Positions 1-11,556 of a stretch of 64,000 nt of DNA are shown one piece after another. The DNA is from Sarocladium kiliense. Taxonomy: Eukaryota; Ascomycota; Sordariomycetes; Hypocreales; Sarocladiaceae. The position numbers and the translations under genes were made by a program. Below the pieces are notes generated by a model. It was not told the DNA's origin, did no database searches, and saw only the letters and a program-made list of their open reading frames with translations. Position 1 is the first letter of the stretch. Each line of letters opens with the position of its first letter. The stretch spans positions 372,001 to 436,000 of the forward strand of contig JAUZTG010000012.1 in the NCBI GenBank assembly GCA_030734395.1, read 5' to 3'.

Positions 1-322
1 GGCCGGTGGCTGGTACGCCCAGCCGGCTAACTGGAAGGCCAACACCATGATTGCCGGTGCGGTCATGGTCGGCGTCGTTGCGGCAACATGGTCCTTCAGC
101 GCGGAGAGGGAGACATGGGCACGGAAGCCCGAGCCATGGGAGTGGCACCCCAGCCGATTGTGCGTATTGCCCATATCTACCACCTTGGCTGGCAACTTCG
201 ATGCGCGTCACCTCTAAGGCGGGAGATCGTTGGCTAACTCATTTGTGACTTCGAACAGGTGGTCAAAACAGCTCATCGAATTCGACAACGAGGATCGCTT
301 GCAGGAGGGAAAGAAGCAGTAG
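1..322 (+). CDS. 3' end of a small single-TM membrane protein gene, possibly a mitochondrial complex I accessory subunit (partial)
   Basis: The gene runs in from the left edge; codons begin at base 2. Exon 1 ends at 159, an intron (GTGCGT..CAG) spans 160-258, and exon 2 runs 259-322 to TAG. About 74 residues are visible. They start with a Gly-Gly-Trp-Tyr stretch, continue through one hydrophobic helix (about residues 16-30, MIAGAVMVGVVAATW) and end in a charged, Trp-containing tail (HPSRLWSKQLIEFDNED, then basic). Short GGWY-x-NWK proteins with one TM segment and this tail are conserved in filamentous fungi, and I associate them with small mitochondrial inner-membrane (complex I-type) subunits. 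That functional link is from memory and weak. The reading frame across the splice is unambiguous; the start lies outside the window. Confidence 0.6.
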
Positions 323-2305
323 ATCTGTGGTGGCTATTGGCGTGATGGAAAGGCAGGCGTTGGGCCTCGTGTATACAATTTGGAGGTGGGCGATAGAGGA
401 TGACATCGACATAGAGGCAATGTGACAATAGCATTGGGTTCATTCTTCAACTCTTTCAGCGCGATCAGCGGACTTGTGAAGGGGTTTGTGATGTGGTCAT
501 TCGGCGATATCGGATATCTCAGGATGCACCCTGATGGCTTCTTACATTGTCATGATGTGCCTGAATCATCTGACAGTTCTTGAATATGCATTGTTGGCTC
601 CAGACTTCTTTGCTTTGGGCCTCAATCATATTGAAGATAATACTTGCTGACCGCCCACTGAGGCTAAGCCCGTTTACAGCTGTTGTCATCTGTCCACCAC
701 AGCTTCAATAGCGTTCAGCCGCACAATAGAGCGCCTTCCCTATGAGGAAAACTCTGAAACAGGGTCATTTGAGAGGGGATCATGATTGTGCAGTTTGGGC
801 TCCGGATGCCTCAATGGACTTGAAATGAGCCCAGCTCAACAATAGAACCGTGGGCCCATGATTACTCTGTTAACCTGTGGATGAGATATGCTGCGATAGC
901 GGCTCCAAGTATCTGTTTTCTTATCTTCCGGGGCTTCTTATCATGCATGATTCGATGGAGCCCAAAATTGGGGTTTCCTTATAGTGACGAAGATCTGGGG
1001 ATATCAGGGTTGGCAAGTCGAGAGCTCCCCTTATCTGGGGGAACATATCAATTACTTGGGTTCTCATATGTGCTACATATGCTCACATAATTTACTCTTC
1101 GCCGAAAACTTACGAAAGTCCCTGCCTTTTTTTTGCCTTTTTTTTTTCTCTTTTGGTGGAATGGCTGTTGGTATTGTTCGATGGCAATTCTCGGTTGACC
1201 ATTGCCGTCAACAAGGCGGTTTGTGACAATCGATGTCTACACAATGCCGTACCGCGGCCTCCGCCATAGAAAATGCAATTGTTGCGACACGACCAGACAC
1301 TCCGAATAAGACTTCAAGTGAGGGGCTGTCTATTGTTCGACTTCCGATCGCGGCGCTCAATGGCAATGAGAGAATCAGCTCTGAGTGCATTCATTTTGCA
1401 TTGATGGGTGCTTGCCTCATGTCGTGATGCTGTCCACTTACAGGGTGGCTCACGCTGCACCCACCCGACAAGGCAGGTACGGCAGGTGCGGTGCCAACGA
1501 GACAAGGGAAGGTACGGCCGATGTCCAGCCCGGGCGCTCTTACCTCATCGACGACAGCGTCCCCCATCGCAGCTTCCCTATCTTTCGTTGTTCTTCTTGC
1601 CCTATTTAATGCTCTGCATTCTGCCTCAAATCTCTCCATCCATCTTCGGCTTCGTTTTGTTTCCCTTGTGCCTTTCATCCTTGCCGTCCTTTTGCGGACC
1701 CTTCTCCCGCTTCGACAATCCTTCTTCTCCTCCCAACCGAACTTCCCGTCCTTAGTGGGACGATTCCTCCGACCTGCCGCGGCAGCCTTGCAAACCACAG
1801 CCTGCTCCGAAAGCCGGCCTGCAACCCTTCCGTGGCCTTCGCCACGCCCTTGTGCCTGTCAGTTTGCCCTATCTTGCTGCGTGTGACATACTGGCTGCTA
1901 TAACCAGGCTCTTTCAGCCTCACATGCTGTGTCCCAGACTCTAATATCACGTACAGGACATTTCTGCCTTACCGCTGCGGGTTGGTGATTCACGGCCTTG
2001 CAACTACGATTCACGGCTTCATCTGATCTTCTTCGGTCAGCTTCGATATCGAAATATACGTTCAACTTCCTTGTTCCTCGGCTTTCACTTCTTCAACCGA
2101 CACGGACCACATGAGACCATAACGTTGGCCGACACCGAAACTCCGCCTCGATCCGCATAGGCCGAACCCCAATACCTCACCAACTTCCCTCCTGCTCCAA
2201 TACAGAGGGTACAAACTGGCGTTCCGCGCACTTCGTCTCGCCGGCCTTGCAGTGGGCCTTGGACTGAGCGCCGCAGCCGCTGTCTATCAGCACAACCAGG
2301 CGCTC
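323..2305. other. Intergenic region and probable long leader of the RING gene
   Basis: I see no convincing gene. From about 1560 onward the + strand is strongly pyrimidine-rich (C/T runs typical of fungal 5' leaders) and leads up to the start codon at 2306. A short T-rich stretch lies near 1128-1152. A 64-codon open frame at 1233-1427 has no recognisable features and is probably chance. Confidence 0.5.
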
Positions 2306-4148
2306 ATGTCTGCCTCACAACCCGGCGACCGCCAGCATCTTGATGCGACGGCGAATCGGGAGGTTGTCTATTGCCATGCTTGTAGCTATGAATGGTACCG
2401 CGATGAGCAGGGCCTGGAGTGCCCACGCTGTCATAGCGAGATCACCGAAGTGGTAAGCTCTTTCTGCAACTTCATGTGCTGCGTTTTTTGCACTCCATGC
2501 TTCTACTTGGCAGAGAATGCTGACCTCGATTTCTAGGTTGACCCTTCAGAAGACCCGCGTGATCTCTCGCGACTTGTGCCTAACCCCGATGACTTGCCAT
2601 CTTCCGCTTCAACTTCGCCCGAACGCCAACACGCACATCGTGATGGAGATTCCGATCCAGAGGAGGCAGATATAGAAGAGCACCTTGGTCCACACGGCTT
2701 CGTCTATCGTCAGACTAGGTCTGAGGGTCATGGCGACAATCACTTACACTGGCATCAACACCAGGCCGATCCCAGCCACGAACATCACCATCATCACCAT
2801 CATCATAACCGTCAGAACCCGCCGATTGATCCAGTTTTACAACGCTTCGCAGACATGCTTCAAGGATTCGGCCAGCCCGGTAGGCAGATGAATCTTGGCG
2901 GTAACAGACACGCCACAGTGCAGCGAACCACTTTCACTTCCAGGACGATGGGAGGTGGCACTACCTCTGTGACCATATTCTCTGGACCGCCAACTCACCC
3001 AGGCCGAGGGCCACAAGACGATCCTTTCCAAGAGTAAGTTAGATACAACAGGAACATGTGGTGCCAATTGCTAACCTGGGAACAGCTTCTTCAATAGCAC
3101 CATGCGTGATATGGGACCCCCTCCTGGAGCGCATGGCCAACAAAACAATACACAAGGCCCGACTATGGGCTTTGCTGAGAGCTTGCAGGAGATTCTGAAT
3201 CTGTTCAACCCTGCGAATGCTGCGATGGGCGATGCTGTCTACTCACAAGAAGCCTTGGACCGCATCATCACCAATCTCATGGAGCAAAACCCACAGTCAA
3301 ATGCTGCGCCCCCAGCCTCAGAACGCGCGCTCGAGCACTTGGAACGCAAAAAGGTCACAAAAGAGCTGCTCGGAGAAGATGACACGGTGGATTGTACCAT
3401 CTGCCTCGACAGCTTTGAGGAGGGACAGACTGCCACGTTCTTGCCGTGCAAGCATTGGTTCCATGATGAATGTGTGATGCTGTGGCTGAAAGAGCATAAC
3501 ACGTGTCCCGTCTGCCGCACACCCATTGAGACCAGGGATCAGCGCAATGCGAACCAAGGTGGAAATGGCAACGACAACGGAAGCGGTGGTTCTGGCAATC
3601 CTTCACCATCTGATGGTCAAGCCGGGGCTGACTCAACGCAAGACCCTCCTGACCCTTCCGCTCCGGACGCCAACCCTAATCCTAATAATGGATTCATGGG
3701 CGGCCCCTTTGCACCCTACGCAACACGACATCATGGCCCCGAGGCTCGGGTTTTATTTTATCGATTTGGCACGGGGCCGCAACCCACAAGACCAACATCG
3801 TTATCGCGCCCCCCAAGTCAAAGTCAGACTCCTCTAAATCAGGTGATGCGGGACATCTCTTCCTCACAAAGGGAAATGCAGCGCACTCGCGACCGTGAGG
3901 CCACGGCTGAGCAGACCTATGACACTTCGCGCTTCCAACAGCGACGCACCTCCCTCTCACCAACAGCGCCCAGAGCGTACACTGCTGCTGAGTTGGGTGC
4001 ACGCATGAGACAGCGCAGTCCATCAAGCAGCGAGCGCCGTCGCACTCCACCGGAGAGCGAGAATAGCAGTCGAACCTCATCAAGCGGGCCCTTTGGGTGG
4101 CTCAGAGACCGTCTCGGTGGCTCGCAGCGCGAGGGACGGGGGTCCTAG
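2306..4148 (+). CDS. RING-H2 E3 ubiquitin ligase with N-terminal zinc ribbon (RNF126/RNF115-like)
   Basis: Three exons: 2306-2452, 2537-3033 and 3086-4148, giving 568 residues. The start is the ATG of MSASQPGD; an open frame runs further upstream but has no ATG. Residues 22-43 hold a C2C2 zinc ribbon (CHAC..CPRC). Residues 318-358 form a C3H2C3 RING-H2 finger with Cys318, Cys321, Cys336, His338, His341, Cys344, Cys355 and Cys358. This order, zinc ribbon then RING, is that of RNF126/RNF115 ligases, whose ribbon binds ubiquitin or clients handed over by BAG6-type chaperones. The expected role is transfer of ubiquitin from an E2 to misfolded or mislocalised proteins. Low-complexity linkers include a run of eight His (about 2786-2809) and a Ser/Arg-rich tail. 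The nearest downstream gene is convergent. Confidence 0.9.
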
Positions 4149-5677
4149 GGACTGCCCTCAGTCCGACTGCGCTTTCAACTAAGGATGACAACTTCACTGG
4201 CAACTTCAACGTGGTCATCTTCTGGTCAATTTTCAGCCACGACGACCAACACAGAACCGACCACTAGACAGTAGTGGCACGCGCAAAATTATGTCACTTG
4301 CGACCTATCCCCTCGAACTCATCCTCATCCCCCTTCAAACTTTTTCAACCACACGGATCTTCATTAGCTTTAGCATGGCGAAAGGACAGGAAGCGTCCTC
4401 TGTTTTGTTGTACTTTACCCCTATTCATCGGGCTGGCTAGAGCGGCGGACACACATACTCTGGTTACATACAAATGGAGATTTCAGGCGGCTTCTTTCAT
4501 GCAACGTATTCATCTTTTCCATCATCTCTTTGCATTTGCTTGGGTGTAACTGTGTCCGTTTCTTCCTTTCCACATTGCCATGCATGAGTGCTGGTCACGG
4601 CCTTTGATTTGCTTCTTCCTCTCTACTGTTCAGAGAGCCCATGCTGCCTCTCCTACCGCCCCTCCTCTAGCTCGACGTGATTTCTTACTGCGTCACACAA
4701 TTTTCATGACTCCTTGACTGGCGAGAAACATGCGGGGGGATGTTGTCCGATATGGATCAGGACAAGAAGAATCGGAGGCTTTTCTGAGCTTGGCAGCTAG
4801 ACTGGAACCGTCTCACAACACCGTCAGGCCAGACTGTGGCCCTGACAATTGTGTCAGAATTCGGGGAAAGTAATGTGATGAGATTGGAAAGTCGGATAAG
4901 AATGGTACGATGCTGGTTCATCATGCTCTCTTCGCTACCGTCATGAAACCGCTGCCATAGCGAGGGCTGGTCCCAGATATCACACATGGGCTATGGTACC
5001 GAGGAATAGCTACTGCAACAATTTCGAGTCATCTGTGTTCATTCTAGAAGGGTTTCACCACCGTTCCTGTCACCTCAGCTGTCCTGACTTCTCTTATCCG
5101 GCAGTCGTGGAAAAATCTCATTCTTTGGCCTGACACACTCACCTCATCCTACCGCATCAGTCTCTGAAGATCTGGCCCCATCTCGCCGAACCAGGCTGTC
5201 CTCCTCCACAGCAATGTGCAACAACTCCAAGTACTTGTCATACTGCAGATGAAAAATGCGCATAAGGGATTCAAGGTTCGTGTAAATGTAATTAATGCAT
5301 GCTCAAATGCACGAGAGAACCTAGAGCCAGCTAGACAAAAAAAAAAAAGAAAAAAAAAAAAAGAAAAAGAAGCATACTGTTGCCCAGCATCCATCAAAAC
5401 AGAACAAAGGAAATAAACATCTCGCATGCGTGTGTGGTATCTTCCCAGCCCCGTTTCCTTTTCCAACCGTTGCAAACGAATGCACCTCTCCGAGCCAACC
5501 TCTCACGTCTTCTCCCGAACTAAGCCTTCCCCTTTCTTGAGTGTATGCATCGAGGCCGTTAAAAAAAAAGTGTCGTCCTGTCCAATGCTGGATATGTCAT
5601 TTGAGTAACGTGGTAATTTGGGTATCGAAATTAAATGTGTCCTTTCTATGATGGAAGCTTCTTGCCGCATTCTTCCT
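4149..5677. other. Convergent intergenic region (3' flanks of the RING gene and erdS)
   Basis: The two flanking genes point at each other, so this region holds both 3' UTRs. No coding region is supported. It contains an A-rich tract at 5336-5372, interrupted by single G bases, and otherwise nothing distinctive. Confidence 0.6.
5336..5372. repeat. A-rich low-complexity tract
   Basis: Almost pure A with a few G interruptions, in the 3' flank of erdS (a T-rich tract on the erdS strand). Confidence 0.9.
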
Positions 5678-8437
5678 CTAGTCCTGGAAGAACTTGATGA
5701 TTTGCTGCAGGTCTCGCAAGCCGACACCGTGCTTGGGATAGCAGATGTACACCGACTCGCCAAGAGCGCCGAACTTGTTGCGGAAGTCTGCCTTCTTGCG
5801 CAGACCCAGTGTGTCGACGATGGAGTTGTAAGTCGTGGCCAGGAAACGTGCGCGAATGCCGTGCAAATGCTCTCCGGCCGTGAGCTTCTCTGAGACACCA
5901 ACACCGAATGTCACCTTGCCGGTGACGCTTGACAGTGCAAAGTCGATGAGGACTTCGATAGCGCCGTTGACTGAGCCGGGGAAGTCGAGCGCCCACTTCA
6001 CCTGCCAACCATAGCGAGGCGCGAGCTTGTGAAGGACCACCATCGCTTGCACCTTGCCGTCCTTCTCAGCAGCGAAGAAGCGACGGTGCTCGAGGTCGAT
6101 CCAGGGGCGAACCTCGGTAAGATGCATCTGCTTGCCTTTGCGAGACGCCTTCCACACATCAACAGCCTCCTGAGCGCGCTTGATGAAGTCCTCATCTGGT
6201 TTGACCTCATGAATCTTAACGCCTTCGCGTTCCACACGACGGGCCTTGGGGCCAGCAGTTTGGCTCTTATGCTTGTCGGCGTCGACACGTTGCTCCTCCG
6301 TGCAAGACAATGTGCGCCAGCCCATGTCGTGTGCGAGGAAGCGTTGAACTTCGTACGACACAAGCATCCACACCGGTGTCAACTTGAGCTCCTGGGTCAC
6401 GAAGTTGACGAATGCGCGAGCGACTTCCTTGAACTGCGACCGGTCGCAAAGCGGGTCGCCGGTAATCATGGCGAACTTCTCCTGCTTGACGTAGCCTACT
6501 ATCGCGCCAGTAGGATGCTGCCAAATATTGAAGCGCTCATCGAGCCAAGAAGTGTTGGTGGCATCACCGTAGTTGGCAATCAGCTTCTCCAGAGGTGGCA
6601 GTTGGCCAGGCTGGTGCGGCTTTGTCGTGTCCGCTTCAGGGTGCGGGAGGCCGGGCTCACGCTCAGGTAGAGACTTGGGATCACGGTGGAAGAGTGAAGC
6701 GTAGCGAACGTCACCGAGCTCCAGCATCCAGGCGACGATGCGCTCGAGACCAAGACCAGCACCAGCGTGCGGAGGTGCGCCGAGCTTGAATGCCGAGAGG
6801 TAGTCCTCCATGCCGTCCTCAGTCATACCGGCTGCGGCCATGTTCGAGCGTAAGACGTTAAGATCATGGATACGCTGGCCACCAGAGCAAATCTCCTGAC
6901 CGCGAATGAAGATATCGAAAGAGCGAGTGAAGAATGGATCTTCGGGGTCCTTGTGGGTGTAGAAGGGCCGGGCGCTGGCGGGGAACTTGTCGAGAACGTA
7001 GTAATCGGTGCCATACTTTTCGCGAACTAGTTGACCGAGCCTGATCTCATCAGGGGTGGACAGGTCCTCCATTTCGACATCCCGGCCATCGTCTCTGAGC
7101 ATTTGAATGCCATCAGCGAAGTTCAGAATGAGGGTCTCGTCAAGCCACTTGAACTCTTTGCTCGGCCAACGCTTCTGGAGAACATCTACTTCAGGCGTGG
7201 CATAAACCGACTCGAAAACAGACTTGAGGAAGATGTCAATCAGATCAATGACCTCGTGATAGTCGTGCTCAATGGCCATTTCAATATCAAGACCGGTGTA
7301 CTCGGTCAGGTGGCGATGGGTGTTTGAGTTCTCGGCACGGAAGACGGGGCCCACCTCGAACACTCGGCCGAAGTCTGCGGACACGGCCATCTGCTTAGCG
7401 AGCTGCGGGCTTTGCGCAAGGAAAGCTCGGCGACCAAAGTAATTGACCTTGAAAACAGCAGCGCCGGACTCAGTAGCCGCGGGCTGTAATTTAGGAGTGT
7501 TGATCTCAACGAACCCTCGTTCCTCGAGAGTCTCGCGGAATTTGCGGGTAACGAGAGATCGGATACGGAAGAGAGCCTGGTTGGAGGGATGACGTAGGTC
7601 AAGGATGCGCGAGGTCATGCGGTTGCGCAAAGTCTCTGGAGGTTTGTAGTTGCTGAAGGGAGCGTCGGTGGCACTGTTGACTAAGAAGATGGATTGGATA
7701 TCAATTTCGATATTGGATTGAGTGGCGGATCGAACAGGTTGCGGAGGCTCCTTGATGAGACCGGTGACTTCGACAAGAGACTCGGGGTGCAGCTTCTGCA
7801 CCCATTTGACCATGTCCATGTTCTCTCTAGACAGGACGCCTTGGACGGAGTATGTCTGGTCACGGAGGAGGAGGAAGTCAAGCGCCTTTGAGAGCTGGCG
7901 TTGGGTTTCGATACGTGCGCGGAAATTGACCTCTGTGCCGATAGGGAAGCGATCGAGCTGGGCAATGGTGTTGATCTCATTGGGGTGGACAGCCCAGTCA
8001 GCGCTGGTTCCTGTCCTGCCACTGTCGAGCGAGGTACGTGAAGCTGCAATGATATCGAGGCTGCTGCGCTGAATGTCCAAGCTAGAACGTGGAGAGCTGC
8101 GGCCGCTGTTTGTTGCAGTGCCACGACCAGAGCTGTGGAAGTCTACTCCGCTGTCGTTCATCTTGCTGAGCAAGCGACGGTGGTCCGGGAGGACCGGCAT
8201 CTGAGGCGGCGTAGTGGGCGCCGACGAGACGGCGGGCGAATCGATGGTGTCACGATGCATGATGCTGCTGGCGCTGCTGGCCTCACTGGTAAGCTGATTA
8301 TTACCAGTGGGAAGCTGCTGGTGAGATCCAGCGACTGGTGTGGCAGTTCTGCTGCGGTGTGAGGGTGCGGGCGAGGGCGAATGTGAGCGGCCGAACGCTG
8401 AGGCAAAGGGAGCCAATATGTCTGAACGAGATGGCAT
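5678..8437 (-). CDS. erdS: Ergosteryl-3beta-O-L-aspartate synthase: aspartyl-tRNA synthetase fused to a DUF2156 aminoacyl transferase
   Basis: Single exon, 919 residues. Residues 1-145 are Ser/Pro-rich and probably disordered. Residues about 155-255 form an OB-fold anticodon-binding domain. Residues about 270-595 form a class IIb AspRS core, with the flipping-loop QSPQLAK (342-348), motif 2 (FRAE 366-369 then THRHLTEY) and motif 3 (GLGLERI, about 561-567). Residues about 610-915 match DUF2156, the GNAT-like domain of bacterial lysyl/alanyl-phosphatidylglycerol synthases. This fusion is the architecture of fungal ErdS, which charges tRNA-Asp and transfers aspartate to the 3beta-OH of ergosterol. 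It is not the cytosolic translation AspRS, which should be encoded elsewhere. All AspRS motifs look intact and I see no frameshift. Its divergent neighbour is an HSL-type hydrolase that fits ErdH. The gene has no intron, unlike most neighbours. Confidence 0.93.
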   Translation of the reverse strand: MPSRSDILAPFASAFGRSHSPSPAPSHRSRTATPVAGSHQQLPTGNNQLTSEASSASSIMHRDTIDSPAVSSAPTTPPQMPVLPDHRRLLSKMNDSGVDFHSSGRGTATNSGRSSPRSSLDIQRSSLDIIAASRTSLDSGRTGTSADWAVHPNEINTIAQLDRFPIGTEVNFRARIETQRQLSKALDFLLLRDQTYSVQGVLSRENMDMVKWVQKLHPESLVEVTGLIKEPPQPVRSATQSNIEIDIQSIFLVNSATDAPFSNYKPPETLRNRMTSRILDLRHPSNQALFRIRSLVTRKFRETLEERGFVEINTPKLQPAATESGAAVFKVNYFGRRAFLAQSPQLAKQMAVSADFGRVFEVGPVFRAENSNTHRHLTEYTGLDIEMAIEHDYHEVIDLIDIFLKSVFESVYATPEVDVLQKRWPSKEFKWLDETLILNFADGIQMLRDDGRDVEMEDLSTPDEIRLGQLVREKYGTDYYVLDKFPASARPFYTHKDPEDPFFTRSFDIFIRGQEICSGGQRIHDLNVLRSNMAAAGMTEDGMEDYLSAFKLGAPPHAGAGLGLERIVAWMLELGDVRYASLFHRDPKSLPEREPGLPHPEADTTKPHQPGQLPPLEKLIANYGDATNTSWLDERFNIWQHPTGAIVGYVKQEKFAMITGDPLCDRSQFKEVARAFVNFVTQELKLTPVWMLVSYEVQRFLAHDMGWRTLSCTEEQRVDADKHKSQTAGPKARRVEREGVKIHEVKPDEDFIKRAQEAVDVWKASRKGKQMHLTEVRPWIDLEHRRFFAAEKDGKVQAMVVLHKLAPRYGWQVKWALDFPGSVNGAIEVLIDFALSSVTGKVTFGVGVSEKLTAGEHLHGIRARFLATTYNSIVDTLGLRKKADFRNKFGALGESVYICYPKHGVGLRDLQQIIKFFQD

Positions 8438-10959
8438 GATTTCCTTTGCGGAAAGACCGGATATGAAGGAGGCAAAAGAGGAGGAGGAGGAAAGGAAAAG
8501 AAGAAAAAGAGAAGAAAAGGAAGAAGTAGGAGGAGGTAGTGGTAGTAAGAAGCGCAGAGGCTTCGGGTGTTGACGTTATGGGCGAGCAGCGATGGCTGGA
8601 GGGGCGTGGAGGGGAGGTGTGGGCGTAGATGGACTGCCCTGCGCGCGCGGGAGTGATGTCGTAATGGTGTTGGTGGGATGGAGACACTGACAGCGCGGCA
8701 GCGGCAGAGTCACGGAGAGCCGGAGCCTGTAGCTGTAGTGGGTTGCTGCTGTTGCTACTGACGGACAGCGGGTTCCAGGGAAGTGTCCGAAAGATGTTGG
8801 CCGCCCGTAGTGATCACTGCTGCGGGTGCCCGGCAGGTGGTGGACAGTGAAGGGCACTGTAGGGAAGGACCGGCGGTGGGTGCCACTGTTCGCTTGCACG
8901 GCACAACGGCAGTGGGAGGTGGGGCTTGGCGAGATGAGGGGCGTGACTGAGGGTGGCCAGGACCTTTCGGAGCAAAAAGGCCAGCAGCTGATATGATTTG
9001 AGTTGTTGGAATATTACAAGGATCGACTTGACTCTTGCTTGCTGCACGTGGAAAGTGAAGTGAATCCCAATTCCAGCGTTATATCCGCAGCCGGTTCGTG
9101 TGTCTTGCGGGTTTCGCGGCTGGCAGATCTTCAAGGGCTGCTTGGCGTATGTGCAACGACTTGCTGCTTGGTTTGTATCCAAAAATGGAACACAAGATTG
9201 TGACTGCAATCAAGTGCCTATCAGAAGGGTGAGATGTGGTTCTGGCAAGGGGCGAGCGACGATCTCGATGAGGATGTGTGGTAGCAGGCGAGGATGCCGA
9301 TGCAGGTCGCGGGTACGGGTAGGGTGACGTGCGGGAAGATGTCGGTTCCCGCAGCGGAGTATGATGGAGATGCTCGTGCCGTACAGTGTTGTCTTGATAC
9401 TACCGCAGGATGATGAGGAGAGAGGAGAGTCAAATGTTTGACAGCCGGAATCAAGAATAGAGAAAGATGAGGAGGAGGAGGTCCGAGGTGATCCGTAGGT
9501 GAGGTTCGGCAAGGGATCTTATAAGGGACGAGGTGGCATAGAGGCGGGAAGCAGGGGAGGGGAGGGTGTGCGCCGATAGAATCGGGGAAAAGAGAGGGAC
9601 AAACAAGGCTGGGAAGAAACTGGACGGTGCTGATGGTCGTGATGGGATGAGTTAAAGGCAATGGATGGATGGTACGGCCAGCCCTGATTACTTGATGGAA
9701 GAATGTAAGCAGGGCCTTAGTGATTGGTGTTCAGTGGCTGCTTCGTTGTTCTGGGTTCACGGTTGAGGCGTTACCCTGCTGCGCTGTGCCTGCCTCCAGT
9801 CGAGTCCAGTTGAACCGATGTTGCTGACGGCCGTGTTGGTAGCGCAGCGGCGGCCTGTAACTTCACCCTGCACGCCTACTAGGTGGCATCAGCTTCGTAT
9901 ATCGTGAAAACCCTCATCGAAGCACAGTCACGGCCACCTCGGGCTCTCGGGGCATGAACACCGCATCCCGCCGGCTCTCTGCGCTCTCCGCTACCATCAA
10001 TCGCCTCCGGGCTGGGTCGTCGTCGGGCTTCCTTTGGGTGCCTTCCCCAACTCGGTCAAGTCAAGGGCTTCCAGGCTCTTCTCGCGCGGGCGTGCTCGCA
10101 ACTAATTCCCACCCGCGAGCATGCATGACCATCGTTTAACGTAAACTCTAACTCTCACTCCTCTCTTGGAGGTACTGTATCTAATATTGCCCCGTCTGAC
10201 TTTTCCATTTTCCTCGTTCGGGTCCCGCGACCCTCTATGAACCCGGCCAACTCCCGCCCCAGCCTAACCTCGAAACGACGGGCGGGCGTTGTCATGAGTA
10301 AGCTCAACCACCGAAGCGCCGAAATCAATTCTGACAAAGCCAATAGAGACCAGACATTATTTGCGAGTGGCATGCTCTGTGTTGGTAATTGAAAATCCCT
10401 TTGACCGAACAGCCGCGATTACTGTGCCGAGCATGTGAAGTTTTTCCCATTAGGTATTCCGGCTGACTGACAATCGTCGCAGCATCCCACTCATGCGATT
10501 CTGGCTTGCCTGCTAGACACACGCCCCCTCGACTGTGGTGATCATCTCTTCTTCAGCCTTGTCCCAGTGCGTCATTCTCCAAGTCAAGCATACACACAAG
10601 AAAGGCAATCTAAGACAAGCCATGCCAACACGGCTACATCCCCAGGGTCCCAAGCCGGGAACTCGTCGGCGGCCACCACTTCCAATCTGCTGTTCAATCA
10701 ACTCAAACCATTGACTGGCTGTAGTCAAACAGTTACTTGGCAACAGCGCGGGAGATGCTGTCTACGGTCCCACATGACGCCCTCCCGTCCTCGGCATCTG
10801 CCCCTGTGCCTTGGACATCAACCCTGTGAAACCACCCAAGCTCTGTCACAGCATATGTGTTTCTAGGTATAATATTCTGATCAATCTACTATCCTCCGAT
10901 CTAGGTGTAGGAGAGGCAGATGACAATGAAAGGTCCGGGGGAGAAGCTCCGGTGCCCAG

Positions 10960-11057
10960 CCCCCCCCCCCCCCCGGCCCCTCGTGCGCACCAGCGAGCGG
11001 ACCAGTCTTCGAGATCCAAGATATGGTAGGTATCGCGGCAACCCCCCCCCCCCCCCC
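10960..11057. repeat. Two long poly-C tracts 67 bp apart
   Basis: A run of 15 C (10960-10974) and a run of 16 C (11042-11057) on the + strand. They flank a 67-bp mixed-sequence spacer within the divergent intergenic region. Confidence 0.9.
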
Positions 11058-11381
11058 TGTTGACGATCGTTTTTGAGAATCAGGCACAGTGCCGTTGCAG
11101 CGTTTTGCTCCGGCGTGCCTGAATTTGGGAGAAGCTTGCCGCCTATATGCAACGCTGCCATGTTGGCGTTTGCAGAAACCTTGATTCTTGGCCCCAGGTT
11201 GCGCGTGCTATTACGTAGCATGTCTCATCTCATCTCGTTTCGTCAGATGAGGCCAAGGCAGAGAGAGCATGGGCTCTATCTCGATGTGTTGATGCTTATC
11301 ATGATCTATCTGTGCTGCGTCTGCTCTGTGTCTATTTGTTGAAGCCATCCTGCGTTCCCAGCCCGAATCCCGACAAACGGA

Positions 11382-11395
11382 GCATGACGTCATGC
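11382..11395. promoter_or_regulatory. CRE/ATF palindrome (TGACGTCA core)
   Basis: GCATGACGTCATGC is a perfect 14-bp palindrome around the canonical CREB/ATF bZIP site TGACGTCA (11385-11392). It lies about 720 bp upstream of the hydrolase start, in the shared divergent region. Occupancy is inferred only from the motif. Confidence 0.5.
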
Positions 11396-11548
11396 AGAGA
11401 AGCCGATGTGGAAGACTGCGGGAGCAGCCTCAGGACATGCCTCTCAGGCACCCTACTGTTCCTTACTGAGTGGACTGGCTGGCAGTATGTTCTGCCACGC
11501 ATTTCTGCTTCATCATGCTGTCCACAGTACTTCGTAGGTGAGCAAGCT

Positions 11549-11556
11549 TATATATA
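11549..11556 (+). promoter_or_regulatory. TATA-like element upstream of the hydrolase gene
   Basis: TATATATA about 560 bp before the hydrolase ATG. If used, it would imply a long leader (or a leader intron) on the candidate erdH transcript. Confidence 0.3.

Noticed and set aside
6029..6670. 213-codon open frame on the + strand
   Set aside because: Antisense shadow of the erdS coding sequence, which has clear AspRS and DUF2156 motifs on the other strand.
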